Shown here: one piece after another, positions 7,608 to 16,581 of the stretch
Layout of the letters: every line of letters starts with the position of its first letter
How positions within the stretch are numbered: the stretch's first letter is position 1
Assembly (NCBI RefSeq): GCF_043951865.1
Contig: NZ_JBINJF010000011.1
Location: forward strand, 72,523-136,522
Length of the DNA: 64,000 nt
Origin: JAMQKA01 sp043951865
GTDB lineage: Bacteria; Bacteroidota; Rhodothermia; Balneolales; Balneolaceae
Reading direction: 5' to 3'
Notes under the pieces: generated by a model
What the model saw: only the letters and a program-made list of their open reading frames with translations
The model's database searches: none
What the model was told of the DNA's origin: nothing
Position numbers and translations under genes: made by a program

Positions 7608-10499
7608 ATGAAACGCATTGTATTCATTGCCATACTTGCCGGGTTCTGCGCTACTTCTGCTTCTGCCCAATGGTATCCCAACACGTATCGCCCCCCGGGT
7701 TTAAACTGGCAGGAACTGCAGACCCCGCATTTCAAGATTGTTTTTCCGGACGGAGAGGACTCGGTGGCTTACCGGACGGCGCGCATCCTGGAACATGAAT
7801 ACCCGGAGGTGCAGCAGCTTGTGGGCGGGCAGCTGTCCGATTTCCCGGTGGTTCTGAACAACTACAATGACCGTTCCAACGGGTTCGTCAGCTCCCTCCA
7901 CTTCCGATCGGAGATTGAGATACCCCCGATCAAGGGTAAGACGATGAATCCGCGGTCGGGCAACTGGCTGGAGACCGTGGTCCCGCATGAGCTGGTCCAC
8001 GCCCTTCACTACAATCACCTGGATGGGTTCTGGGCCCGCATCGTCAAGCTGTTTTCCCCGGACGCTGCCCGCTCGATCCAGGGATCCGTTCCCCAGGGAG
8101 TGCACGAAGGCATCGCCACCTATTACGAAACTGCCGGCGTTACACCCGGCGGCGGCCGTGGAAACTATCCCTATTTCAGGAACCAGTTCGATGCCGTTTT
8201 TTCCAGCTCCGAGCGCTGGTCCCTGGGAGAGATGCTCAGTATCTCCGCCTACAGCCGGCCCTTCGACCGCCATTACATCGGCGGATACCAGTTTACAAGC
8301 TGGCTGCAGCGAACCTACGGGGGGGATGCTACGCGCGAGGCGATCGACTTTTTCATACGATGGCCATTCCTCGGATACGGCACTGCTCTTCGTCATTCAA
8401 CCGGCCAGTGGCCCGGCACGCTCTATGATCAGTTTGTGGAGGATCAGGAGAGGGGGGACGAGGCGAACTTCGCCACTTATGATCCGATGCCGATCCGTTT
8501 TGAGGGGGCGGAAATCCGTCGCCCGGCATGGCTCAACGACCGCCAGCTGCTTGTCTACGGGAGCTTTTACAACGCCAGCCCGGGATTTTATACCTATTCC
8601 CTGGAGGAACGCAGGCTGAAAAACGTGATAAAAATCCGGTCCGTCGGTGATTACAACTACGACCTGTCGAGCGATAAAACACGACTTTTGTTTTCCAGCT
8701 ACCGCTCAAGCCCGATATACCACAACACGTTTATAATGGATCTTTATGAGGCAGATATCCCCTCTGGTTCAGTGAAGCGGGTTTCTACAAATCTGCGGGC
8801 CTTCGCCCCGGTTTACCAGGAGGACGGACTCCTTGCCCTGCAGACCGACCAGGAATCAAATGCACTGGTTATGCTCGACCGCGCTCACTCTGCACTGCAG
8901 GTCAACGCTTCACTCCCCCTGCCCGATACAAAGTTTGTAAGTGTAAAGCCGAACCCGTCGGACGCCCGGCAACTGGCCGTTGTGGCCAACCGTCGCGGAC
9001 TCCAGGGCCTATGGATAGTGCATGAAGATTCAATCCGGCAGGAGGTAGGGCAGGTCCCGGAAATATCTTTTGAGAAGGGCTCGGTATTTGATCCCGCGTG
9101 GCACCCCTCCGGCAACCGTCTGATGTTCAGCAGCGACCATACCGGCACGCTGCAGCTGTATGAATACAATCTTGAAACCCGGACTCTCAGCCGGATCACC
9201 AGCGCCACCCACAATGCGATGGAAGGGAGCTACAGTCCCGACGGGGAGCGCATCGCTTTTGTGATTCAGCAGAAAAATGAGCGGCTGCCGGTGATCCTCG
9301 AGCGCAGCAATTTCGCTGGCCAACCTGTCCCTGCCAGCCGGTGGAGTCCCTCTGATAAAAAAGAACGTCTGATGGCCCGTAAAGAGCTTGGATCAGACCT
9401 GGAAGAAAAAACAGCGTCCTGGCAGGTGACTTCATACCAGCCGGGCGGGGAATGGATCCGGCCACGCACCATCATGCCAACGGTGAGCGAGATTTCAAAT
9501 TCCGGCACCTACGAGGCGGGACTCAGTTTCCACAGCAACGATCTGCTCCAGCGCAATGCCTACCAGCTGGATCTGTCTCACGTCCAGCGGCGGTTATGGT
9601 ACGATCTGACATACAGACATACCGGTTTTTTCCCGGGGATGGAGCTAAACGCGTTCAGCACTCCCTCATTCAATACCATTATGGTTGAAAATCAAACCGG
9701 TAACGAGGAACCCCTTCAATTTTTACGCCAGGATGTGGGTGCTTCAGCGGGCATTCCCACGCGGGTGATCCTGGAAAACAACGTCCGGTTCTCTTCAGTG
9801 GCCGTTACGCCTTCGGTAACAGTCAGGGGCACCCGGTTTTTTGAACTGGACCACAACGGGGAGCCCGCCTCAAATTACGCCCATTCTGCCGGTGTCAACC
9901 TGTCCAGCTCTCTTGCCTACCGGGTTCAGCAGAATATCCGTGACCTGCAGCCCAACAGTGGCCTGGTCTTCTATTCGGAGCTGGAGCATTTTTTTGGTGG
10001 TGGATCCGCCTCTCTCGAGACTGCAGACTACCAACAGCTTATCGATTTCTCTAACGCCACGGCCTGGCACTCCGGCCTTTTCTTTTACACCGCTCCGCTA
10101 AAACACCTGAACCAATCCCTTCGCGTCGGTATCGAGGCCATGACGCAGACCGCCCCGGTATTTGACAATCAGCGACTGGTCTCCAATGGATTTTCCGAAC
10201 CTGTTTTTGCGGCTGCGAAACACCTGCTGAGTGTTAATACCCGGTACACGATCCCCTTGTTCTATCCAGATGCGGGCGGATTTTTCTTTCCCGCCTACCT
10301 CAGCAACCTGTACCTGGTCGGGTTTTCTGATACCGTCGCAGATGTCGAGCATTACGGGCTGGGTAGTGCTTCCCGCACGGTGCTCGGCCTCGGGCTGCGC
10401 ACCCGGTTTCGAATTTCTAACCTGACGTTTGACCTCGGGGTGGCGGTCGGTTACGAGCCCGCGCGAAATCACGTTACCCCGTTTGCGGGGAACTTTTAG
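7608..10499 (+). CDS. Secreted protein with HEXXH domain, TolB-like propeller and C-terminal barrel-like region
   Basis: A 963-residue exported protein. Residues 1-21 are a signal peptide (end at ASAQ). The next part carries PHELVHALHY near residue 127 and a Glu in GVHEGIATYY, a gluzincin-like zinc protease arrangement. The middle (about 290-600) shows WD40/TolB-like repeats such as DPAWHPSGNRLMFSSD and SYSPDGERIAFV. The last 350 residues have alternating polar and hydrophobic strands typical of an outer-membrane barrel. Proteins of this architecture are annotated in Bacteroidota as TolB-like or surface proteins; the substrate is unknown. Activity is inferred from the motif only. Confidence 0.75.
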   Translation: MKRIVFIAILAGFCATSASAQWYPNTYRPPGLNWQELQTPHFKIVFPDGEDSVAYRTARILEHEYPEVQQLVGGQLSDFPVVLNNYNDRSNGFVSSLHFRSEIEIPPIKGKTMNPRSGNWLETVVPHELVHALHYNHLDGFWARIVKLFSPDAARSIQGSVPQGVHEGIATYYETAGVTPGGGRGNYPYFRNQFDAVFSSSERWSLGEMLSISAYSRPFDRHYIGGYQFTSWLQRTYGGDATREAIDFFIRWPFLGYGTALRHSTGQWPGTLYDQFVEDQERGDEANFATYDPMPIRFEGAEIRRPAWLNDRQLLVYGSFYNASPGFYTYSLEERRLKNVIKIRSVGDYNYDLSSDKTRLLFSSYRSSPIYHNTFIMDLYEADIPSGSVKRVSTNLRAFAPVYQEDGLLALQTDQESNALVMLDRAHSALQVNASLPLPDTKFVSVKPNPSDARQLAVVANRRGLQGLWIVHEDSIRQEVGQVPEISFEKGSVFDPAWHPSGNRLMFSSDHTGTLQLYEYNLETRTLSRITSATHNAMEGSYSPDGERIAFVIQQKNERLPVILERSNFAGQPVPASRWSPSDKKERLMARKELGSDLEEKTASWQVTSYQPGGEWIRPRTIMPTVSEISNSGTYEAGLSFHSNDLLQRNAYQLDLSHVQRRLWYDLTYRHTGFFPGMELNAFSTPSFNTIMVENQTGNEEPLQFLRQDVGASAGIPTRVILENNVRFSSVAVTPSVTVRGTRFFELDHNGEPASNYAHSAGVNLSSSLAYRVQQNIRDLQPNSGLVFYSELEHFFGGGSASLETADYQQLIDFSNATAWHSGLFFYTAPLKHLNQSLRVGIEAMTQTAPVFDNQRLVSNGFSEPVFAAAKHLLSVNTRYTIPLFYPDAGGFFFPAYLSNLYLVGFSDTVADVEHYGLGSASRTVLGLGLRTRFRISNLTFDLGVAVGYEPARNHVTPFAGNF

Positions 10500-10545
10500 C
10501 CCCCTTTTCCTGATTGTGGTAATTCATTTAACCTCCAAAGTTATT

Positions 10546-11124
10546 ATGAAAAAATCATCTGTCGCTTTCGCTTTTACTTTCCTGTTTCTTATATCTGTTT
10601 CCTGCCAGGAGGAACCTGCGCAAACAGACACCGATCGGCGGAAAAGTCCCATTGCCATCGCCAAGGTAGATCACAACAATACCTACATCAAGATTGTCTA
10701 CGGTCAGCCGTATAAGCGCGGCCGCACCATTTTTGGGGATCTCGTTCCCTACAACGAGGTTTGGCGTACCGGGGCCAATGAGGCAACCGAGCTGACAACC
10801 ACCCGCGATATTGTGCTGGCGGATAAAAAAGTAGAAGCCGGTACCTATGCGCTTTTCACCATCCCGGGAAAAGAGCAATGGACCCTAATTCTCAATGGTG
10901 AGCTGGGGCAGTGGGGCGCATTCGACTATAATGCTGAATACGACATACTGCGGGTTGATGTAAATTCAGAACAGGTGGAAGATGCCGCCGAAGCGTTCTC
11001 CATCCAGTTTGGAGAGGTTCAAAATGATTCCACCTCCATCACCATCAGGTGGGACAGAACCCGGGTTAATATTCCGGTAGCGTTCCTGAACCAGGACCAT
11101 TCTACTGGCAATGCTGCCAGTTAA
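10546..11124 (+). CDS. DUF2911 family lipoprotein
   Basis: A 192-residue protein with a lipoprotein signal (MKKSSVAFAFTF start, lipobox SVSC near residue 20), so anchored in a membrane facing the periplasm. The mature part is the DUF2911 domain with the hallmark stretches IKIVYGQPYKRGRTIFGDLVP and EVWRTGANEATE and GTYALFTIPG. The domain is frequent in Bacteroidota and its function is not known. An upstream in-frame start at 10429 would overlap the preceding gene and hide the signal peptide, so the ATG at 10546 is preferred. Confidence 0.88.
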   Translation: MKKSSVAFAFTFLFLISVSCQEEPAQTDTDRRKSPIAIAKVDHNNTYIKIVYGQPYKRGRTIFGDLVPYNEVWRTGANEATELTTTRDIVLADKKVEAGTYALFTIPGKEQWTLILNGELGQWGAFDYNAEYDILRVDVNSEQVEDAAEAFSIQFGEVQNDSTSITIRWDRTRVNIPVAFLNQDHSTGNAAS

Positions 11125-11369
11125 ATTTGTTGGCTATAGCTATATTTCTTTTCCATATTAGAAATACAGCTAAACCGTTTCCTTTTCGCATGGTTCTTTT
11201 CACTCATTCTAGCCTCCTGGAATGTCTTTCCGTCTCCTGATCTGAATTCCCCTTCCTGTCCGAAAATATTAAGGAGCCCGGTAACCGGGATTTCTTCAGA
11301 AGGGAACATTTTTCTGCAGGTCCCATCTAACACGTTTAACCACCAACAATCCAACAAATTATTTCATTT

Positions 11370-12059
11370 ATGAAAAGGACTAAAAAGGCTACTGCTCTTT
11401 TTCTTTCTATTTCGATGTTGTGTATGGTCATCACCGGCTGTCAGAACTGGAGTAAAACCGCAAAAGGCGGTACAATCGGGGCCGGGGCCGGTGGACTGGC
11501 TGGCGCTATTATCGGGAAGGCGACTGGCAACACTGTCAAGGGAGCGATCATAGGAGCTGCCGTGGGCGGGGCAGCGGGGGCCGCTATAGGCAATTACATG
11601 GACCGACAGGCCCGGGAAATGCGCGAGGATCTCAGCAATGCCACCATTGAACGGGTGGGAGAGGGCATTAAAATCACGTTCGATTCAGGCATTCTCTTTG
11701 ATGTGGATTCACACGCCCTTCGTGATGAGTCGCGATCCAACCTGGAAGATCTTTCAGAGATCCTCCAAAAGTATGAGGACACCAATATTCTCTTTGCGGG
11801 CCATACCGACAATACCGGACCTGACGGGTATAACCAGCAGCTTTCTGAAGAACGGGCAAAGTCGGTCGCCAGCTACAGCTCGTTCCTGGGGGTGGAGAGC
11901 GATCGGATGACCATCATCGGGTATGGCGAGGAGCAACCGATCGCCGACAACAGCACAGCCACTGGCAGACAGCAAAATCGCCGGGTGGAAATAGCGATCT
12001 ATGCCAATGATGAACTGAAAAGGGCAGCTCGAAGGGGAGATCTCGGCGAAGTTGAATAG
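11370..12059 (+). CDS. OmpA family lipoprotein with glycine-zipper segment
   Basis: A 229-residue envelope protein. The lipobox is ITGC near residue 24. Residues 35-75 are a Gly/Ala-rich glycine zipper (GGTIGAGAGGLAGAIIGKA and IIGAAVGGAAGAAIG), and residues 105-215 form an OmpA-like peptidoglycan-binding domain with FAGHTDNTG and the NRRVEIAI ending. The layout matches YiaD-like proteins that tether the outer membrane to peptidoglycan. It is monocistronic with a 245-base upstream gap in which I see no other feature. Confidence 0.92.
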   Translation: MKRTKKATALFLSISMLCMVITGCQNWSKTAKGGTIGAGAGGLAGAIIGKATGNTVKGAIIGAAVGGAAGAAIGNYMDRQAREMREDLSNATIERVGEGIKITFDSGILFDVDSHALRDESRSNLEDLSEILQKYEDTNILFAGHTDNTGPDGYNQQLSEERAKSVASYSSFLGVESDRMTIIGYGEEQPIADNSTATGRQQNRRVEIAIYANDELKRAARRGDLGEVE

Positions 12060-12091
12060 TGGAATTTATTTATTTTTACAAAATATTGCAT

Positions 12092-13528
12092 TTACGTTGT
12101 TGATTCGGGCTTTTCCGTTATTTTGTCAATCATTCCTTTGAAAATAAATGCGTGGAAAGGCAGCAGGGCATACCAGTATAGTCGGCCCCATACCCCCAAT
12201 GGGCGAAATGTGGCCACTTGATGCAGGGTATTGCCCGCTATTCTGAATTCGAGCCACGCTTCGCCGGGCAGCTTCATCTCGGCATAGAGCAAGAGCCGTT
12301 TTTCTTCTTTATCAGCGTACAGAACACGCCAGAAATCCAGCGAATCACCGGCCGTAATTTCGGTATTGCTTTTGCGACCGCGCCGCAATCCCACCCCCCC
12401 AACCAGCTTGTCGAGAAAGCCCCTGACCTCCCACAGCCAGTTTCCGTAATACCAGCCGGTTTTTCCGCCAATGGACCAAATTCTATCAAGAATGTGTTGT
12501 TCATCCTCAACATGCCGGGAACGCTCATCTTTAAAACAGCCGTAAGTTGGAACTTCAATCAGGTTGGAGATCCCTTCGGCCAGCAGGTTACTGGACTGGG
12601 CATCGGTCCAGCTGGAGAGTACCTCCTGCTGCTCCACCTTGTCAAAGGCCATTCGAATCGCCTTTTCGTAGGGAATCAACGCTATCTCCAGGAGTTTGTC
12701 CAGATTATTTTCGTCACACACCACTTCCACCTTCATGCTATTTACCAGGTTTACCGCCAGCTGGTAGGAGGTGGAGGTTACAAAGTAGAGCCAGTAGGAG
12801 GAGAGCCGCGGCGTCATCACCGGAACCGTTATGATAGTTCGTTTAAGATTACGCACCTCTGCAAATTTCAGCAGCATTTCCCGGTAGGTAAGTACTTGCG
12901 GGCCGCCGATATCGTAGGTTTTATTATACGTTTCTTCCCGGCCCAGCACACCACTGAGGAATTCTATCACATTACGGATAGCGATCGGTTGCGTGCGGGT
13001 ATTCAGCCATTTTGGGGCGATCATTACCGGCAGTTTTTCCACCAGGTCCCGGATAATTTCAAATGACGCACTTCCTGATCCCACAATGATTCCGGCCCGA
13101 AGCGTAGTCAGGGCATAAGAAGGTGAAGCCAGTATATCTTCCACCTGTTTGCGGGAGCGCAGGTGCTTGGAGAGCTCTTTACTGTTTACGATACCGCCCA
13201 GGTATATGACCTGTTGAACATCAGTCTGCCGAAGTCGATCTCTAAAATTTTGCGCGCTCTTCTTTTCGAGTTCCTCAAAATCATCACCAGCCGCCGACAT
13301 GGAATGGATCAGGTAGTAGGCAGCATCAATATCTTTTGGGATCGCATTCAGCGTATCAGGTTTCAGGAAGTCAAGCTCCACCACCTCCAGCTGATCCTGT
13401 GAATATTTTGAGGTATCGAACCGCTGTTTATCCCGAACACAACATACCACCGTATGTCCCTTATCCAGTAAAACCGGGAGTAGCCGCTTGCCGATGTAAC
13501 CTGTGGCGCCGGTGAGTAGTATCTTCAT
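12092..13528 (-). CDS. NAD(P)-binding SDR protein with C-terminal DUF2867
   Basis: A 478-residue fusion. The N-terminal half is an atypical short-chain dehydrogenase (NAD-binding TGATGYIGKRLLPVLL near residue 6, then AAYYLIHSM and VIYLGGIV). The C-terminal part (about 330-475) is a DUF2867 domain with SLDFWRVLYADKEE and LPGEAWLEFRI. This combination is known in many bacteria but has no firm biochemical role; the N-terminal half resembles complex I NDUFA9-like and sugar-nucleotide epimerase proteins. It is convergent with the OmpA gene and stands alone. Confidence 0.87.
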   Translation of the reverse strand: MKILLTGATGYIGKRLLPVLLDKGHTVVCCVRDKQRFDTSKYSQDQLEVVELDFLKPDTLNAIPKDIDAAYYLIHSMSAAGDDFEELEKKSAQNFRDRLRQTDVQQVIYLGGIVNSKELSKHLRSRKQVEDILASPSYALTTLRAGIIVGSGSASFEIIRDLVEKLPVMIAPKWLNTRTQPIAIRNVIEFLSGVLGREETYNKTYDIGGPQVLTYREMLLKFAEVRNLKRTIITVPVMTPRLSSYWLYFVTSTSYQLAVNLVNSMKVEVVCDENNLDKLLEIALIPYEKAIRMAFDKVEQQEVLSSWTDAQSSNLLAEGISNLIEVPTYGCFKDERSRHVEDEQHILDRIWSIGGKTGWYYGNWLWEVRGFLDKLVGGVGLRRGRKSNTEITAGDSLDFWRVLYADKEEKRLLLYAEMKLPGEAWLEFRIAGNTLHQVATFRPLGVWGRLYWYALLPFHAFIFKGMIDKITEKPESTT

Positions 13529-13628
13529 CTGTCATGGGTAAAAGGTGAATACTGCCGCCGTTGAACCAGGGAGCAGGTAGATTTTTTTCAGTTATCATTC
13601 GGGTATTCCCCATTCTTTCACTCACAGG

Positions 13629-13750
13629 GGGCTTTCGAACGTCCTCAATTCCTCGTTTGGAAGGAGTTGTACTCCCGTTAAAAGATCATCAAGAACGGTG
13701 ATACAACCTCTCCCAATCCCAACAAAATAGCATGTTCTGCAAAGGGCCTT
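13629..13750 (+). repeat. Repeat family B, copy B1
   Basis: About 120 bp matching copies at 29850, 57553 and 63715. Shared blocks are CCTCAATTCCTCGTT, GAGTTGTACTCCCGTT, a central GATACAAC-like block and the right end GTTCTGCAAAGGGCC. The ends GGGGGCTTT and AAAGGGCC are short inverted repeats. It occupies the gap between the SDR gene and the AtuA-like gene. Confidence 0.7.
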
Positions 13751-13767
13751 TACACAGAATCGAGGAA

Positions 13768-14109
13768 TTACTCAACGTGCTTAAGCAACTTTTCGGGTAC
13801 CTCCAGCTGCATTCGCAGCAGGGTAGAGGCGTGGGTTTTGCCCTGGGCGTCAAGTTTCAGCGATACCGTTCCCCCGCCTCCCAGGCTGTCGTGCAGAACA
13901 AAGTTCAGCGCCCCGATATTCGGCATCTCATACCGTTCAACTCTGCCTTTACAGATATGCTTCATATGCTCCTTCACAATATCCGCCGTGAGTTGCTCTT
14001 CAAGGAACGGATAGATCTCCGGGTGCCGTGCGATGATCCCCACATTGCTGGTATTTCCTTTATCACCGCTGCGGCCGTGTGCTATCTTCAGAAGGTGCAC
14101 TTTTGGCAT
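13768..14109 (-). CDS. AtuA-like C-terminal (ferredoxin-fold) domain protein
   Basis: A 113-residue stand-alone version of the C-terminal domain of the AtuA/DUF1446 family (acyclic terpene utilisation). Diagnostic stretches are IAHGRSGDKGNTSNVGIIAR near residue 8 and PNIGALNFVLHDSLGGGG near residue 63. In many bacteria this domain follows a DUF1446 domain in one chain; here only the small domain is present, with no partner gene nearby. It is 15 bases downstream of purM and in the same direction, so it is probably cotranscribed with it. Function not established. Confidence 0.82.
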   Translation of the reverse strand: MPKVHLLKIAHGRSGDKGNTSNVGIIARHPEIYPFLEEQLTADIVKEHMKHICKGRVERYEMPNIGALNFVLHDSLGGGGTVSLKLDAQGKTHASTLLRMQLEVPEKLLKHVE

Positions 14110-14124
14110 GTCACATCTTGTTTT

Positions 14125-15132
14125 TTACTTGACGGATCCAAGTTCATGTATCGGCTCATCCTGTTTTTCTGCCCACGCCTTCACTTCCTGCACGGCATCC
14201 GGGCGTACAACTGCAATCAGACCTATCCCCAGGTTAAAGGTCGCCCGCATGTCCTCTTCCGGCACGTTGCCGAGCTCCTGGATCAGTTCGAAAATGGCAG
14301 GGCGATCCCAGGCCTCCCAGTCGATATCCAGCGAGCGGCCCGCCGGCAGAATCCGCCTGGTATTGCCCACAATTCCCCCGCCGGTGATGTGGGAGAACCC
14401 GTGTACGCCTTCAATGTTCTTTAATTTCGATATATGAGACAGGTAAGAACGGTGAACTGCGAGCATGGCGTCACCGACGGTGGTACCGAGCTGCTCAACC
14501 TTGTCACTCACATCATATTCTGAAAATAGCACCTTCCGGGCCAGCGAGTAGCCGTTGGTATGTAGTCCGCTGCTTTCAAAACCGAGCAACCGGTCGCCTT
14601 CGCGGATCTGTTCTCCATTAATAATTTTTTCACGATCTACTATACCAACGATGGTACCGGCCAGATCGAATTCGCCTTCACTGTAGATATCGGGCATCTC
14701 GGCTGTCTCACCGCCGATCAGGGCCACACCGTTTTCCTTGCAGGCTCTGGCAAATCCCTTGACTACCTCATATCCCACGGTCTGCTTCAGTTTCCCGGTT
14801 GAAAAATAATCCAAAAAGAAGAGTGGCTGGGCTCCACATACGGCAATGTCATTCACGCAGTGGTTCACCAGGTCCTGGCCCACCGTATCATACCGGCCGG
14901 TTTTGAACGCGACAATCAGCTTGGTTCCTACTCCATCTACACTGCTTACAAAGACGGGATCATTGAAATCACCCAGGTTGGGACGAAAGAATCCTCCGAA
15001 ACCACCAATATCGGTCAGTACAGAGGCGTTGTGGGTCTCGCGGACTATGCCTTTGATGGAGTCGACCATCTGTTCTCCTGCTTCAATATCTACGCCAGAG
15101 TCTTTGTAGGTAATACTCTTTTTTTTACTCAT
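14125..15132 (-). CDS. purM: Phosphoribosylformylglycinamidine cyclo-ligase
   Basis: AIR synthetase, the fifth step of purine synthesis: it closes the imidazole ring of FGAM using ATP. The 335-residue frame shows the N-terminal TYKDSGVDIEAGE, GVGTKL near residue 68, the catalytic-region LIGGETAEMPD, and FSHITGGGIVGN in the C-terminal domain. The ATG at 15132 gives the usual N-terminus; a start at 15162 would add ten residues and overlap the upstream dinB-like gene. The order is dinB-like, purM, AtuA-like, tightly packed. Confidence 0.95.
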   Translation of the reverse strand: MSKKKSITYKDSGVDIEAGEQMVDSIKGIVRETHNASVLTDIGGFGGFFRPNLGDFNDPVFVSSVDGVGTKLIVAFKTGRYDTVGQDLVNHCVNDIAVCGAQPLFFLDYFSTGKLKQTVGYEVVKGFARACKENGVALIGGETAEMPDIYSEGEFDLAGTIVGIVDREKIINGEQIREGDRLLGFESSGLHTNGYSLARKVLFSEYDVSDKVEQLGTTVGDAMLAVHRSYLSHISKLKNIEGVHGFSHITGGGIVGNTRRILPAGRSLDIDWEAWDRPAIFELIQELGNVPEEDMRATFNLGIGLIAVVRPDAVQEVKAWAEKQDEPIHELGSVK

Positions 15133-15139
15133 AAAAATG

Positions 15140-15667
15140 TTAATGCCAGTTTTTTCTTTCAATTAGTTGGGTAATATGCGCCAGATGATGGCGACCGTGC
15201 CATGCGTAGTGGAAAATATGCTGCCAGAGCGATTGCTTCCCGGATTCCGGATGAATGTATTGAATAAACATCTGCTGTTTGGACAGGCGATGCAGTATAA
15301 TTTCCCACCGACTGTGAAGGGAGGTAATGAGATCCAGCGAAGTGGAAACCGGGGCCTGGTAGTCTGAGAGTGCGGCCCATTTTTCCTGTTCATAAGGTTT
15401 AATCGTGGGAAGGTCTTCTGTCAGTGCCCATTTGGTTCTGATGAAACCGTTCATGTGACTGTCGGCGATGTGATGAATAACCTGACGGACGGTCCAGCCA
15501 CCAGGTCGATATGGAGTTTCAAGCTTTGGCCGTGTCAATGGTTGAAGCGTTCGTGTAAGTTGCTTTGGAAGATGTTCTATCTCATCTATCCGTTCAGGAA
15601 TATTTGCTTCCCCATAAGATGCGGGGGACTGCTCGGGCCCGATCGGGTATCTGAGATTTTGTTCCAT
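15140..15667 (-). CDS. DinB/YfiT family putative metal-dependent transferase
   Basis: A 175-residue four-helix protein of the YfiT branch of the DinB fold (bacillithiol S-transferase-like). Diagnostic stretches are RYPIGPEQ at the start, PYRPGGWTVRQVIHHIADSH near residue 50 (first metal His), and YAWHGRHHLAHI near residue 155, which supplies the other two His ligands. All three metal ligands are present. Members act on thiol conjugates or other small molecules; the substrate here is unknown. It is the first gene of a minus-strand run leading into purM and borders the candidate oriC. Confidence 0.85.
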   Translation of the reverse strand: MEQNLRYPIGPEQSPASYGEANIPERIDEIEHLPKQLTRTLQPLTRPKLETPYRPGGWTVRQVIHHIADSHMNGFIRTKWALTEDLPTIKPYEQEKWAALSDYQAPVSTSLDLITSLHSRWEIILHRLSKQQMFIQYIHPESGKQSLWQHIFHYAWHGRHHLAHITQLIERKNWH

Positions 15668-15750
15668 AAAAAATCTGGAATGTGGTTAAACGCTTCGGTT
15701 CTATTGACTGAGAAAAATATAGAAAGAACGGAGAATCTTTTTAAAAGGTT

Positions 15751-16110
15751 TTATCCACGTTTTCCTCGCGTTTTATACAAGTATAGTAAAATTTAAATTC
15801 TTTGTAGTACATAGTAGAAACTGTGGATAAGTTGAAAAGAAAATCATTAACCACTCTTGACAAAATTGTGGGCCTGATGTGGATAGTAATTGTGGATAAC
15901 ATTTCCCTTTAAAAACAGTGTCTTACGGGTAAGTTCAATACTTATCCACAATCGCCGGTTGCACCTGGAAAGATAAAATTATTTTATTAACACCGGTATT
16001 AACGTTGATAACCTGTGGAAAACTTTGTTTAAATGTTGAATGTTGTTGAGAACTTGCACGGAATTTATGGAACTCAATTAAGTGAAAAGTTATCCACAGG
16101 GTAATCCACA
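15751..16110. other. Candidate chromosomal replication origin (oriC) with DnaA-box cluster
   Basis: A 462-base gene-free interval holds eight sequences matching TTATCCACA exactly or with one or two changes: 15751-15759, 15822-15830, 15878-15886, 15891-15899, 15942-15950, 16014-16022, 16090-16098 and 16102-16110. Those at 15822, 15891, 15942 and 16090 are perfect 9-mers, on both strands. An AT-rich stretch at about 15971-16005 could be the unwinding element. I saw no such cluster elsewhere in the window. The surroundings (gyrB-gyrA, dnaX, mnmG-rsmG, parS sites) fit an origin region. No dnaA gene is present. Confidence 0.8.
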
Positions 16111-16116
16111 TTAACT

Positions 16117-16124
16117 AAGGAGGT
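16117..16124 (+). promoter_or_regulatory. Strong Shine-Dalgarno sequence of dtd
   Basis: AAGGAGGT sits five bases before the ATG at 16130 and fixes the start of dtd. It stands out because most genes in this window lack a clear ribosome-binding site. Confidence 0.75.
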
Positions 16125-16129
16125 TTATA

Positions 16130-16570
16130 ATGCGTGTAGTTGTGCAGCGCGTGCGTCATGCCAAAGTTGAAGTTGAGGGAAAGGTAACGGGATCTATCAG
16201 TAATGGATTGCTTTTACTGGTGGGAATCCACCGGGATGATACGGTTGAGAAGCTGAAGTGGATCTGCGACAAAATTTTGAAACTCCGCATTTTTGATGAC
16301 CGAAGTGGAAAAATGAATGATTCGGTGCAAGATATTTCAGGGGAGCTTCTGGTGGTCTCGCAGTTTACGTTGTATGGAGACCCTGAAAAGGGAAACAGGC
16401 CCAGTTATATGGAGGCGGCGGGCCCCGGGAAAGCAGAAGAACTCTATGAACAGATGATCCGTTATTTTAAAGAGCATTCTCAATTAAATGTGGAATCCGG
16501 AAAGTTTGGCGCTTATATGGATGTAGAGCTGCTGAATGATGGACCGGTGACCATCCTGTTGGACAGGTAA
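16130..16570 (+). CDS. dtd: D-aminoacyl-tRNA deacylase
   Basis: Removes D-amino acids and glycine mischarged on tRNA. The 146-residue protein begins MRVVVQRVRHAKVEVEG, and carries the catalytic SQFTLYGD near residue 79 and the NDGPVTILLD ending that forms part of the chiral-proofreading pocket across the dimer. Length is exactly that of the family. It starts 20 bases after the last DnaA-like box of the candidate origin and is 12 bases upstream of the next gene. Confidence 0.96.
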   Translation: MRVVVQRVRHAKVEVEGKVTGSISNGLLLLVGIHRDDTVEKLKWICDKILKLRIFDDRSGKMNDSVQDISGELLVVSQFTLYGDPEKGNRPSYMEAAGPGKAEELYEQMIRYFKEHSQLNVESGKFGAYMDVELLNDGPVTILLDR

Positions 16571-16581
16571 GACAGTATACC

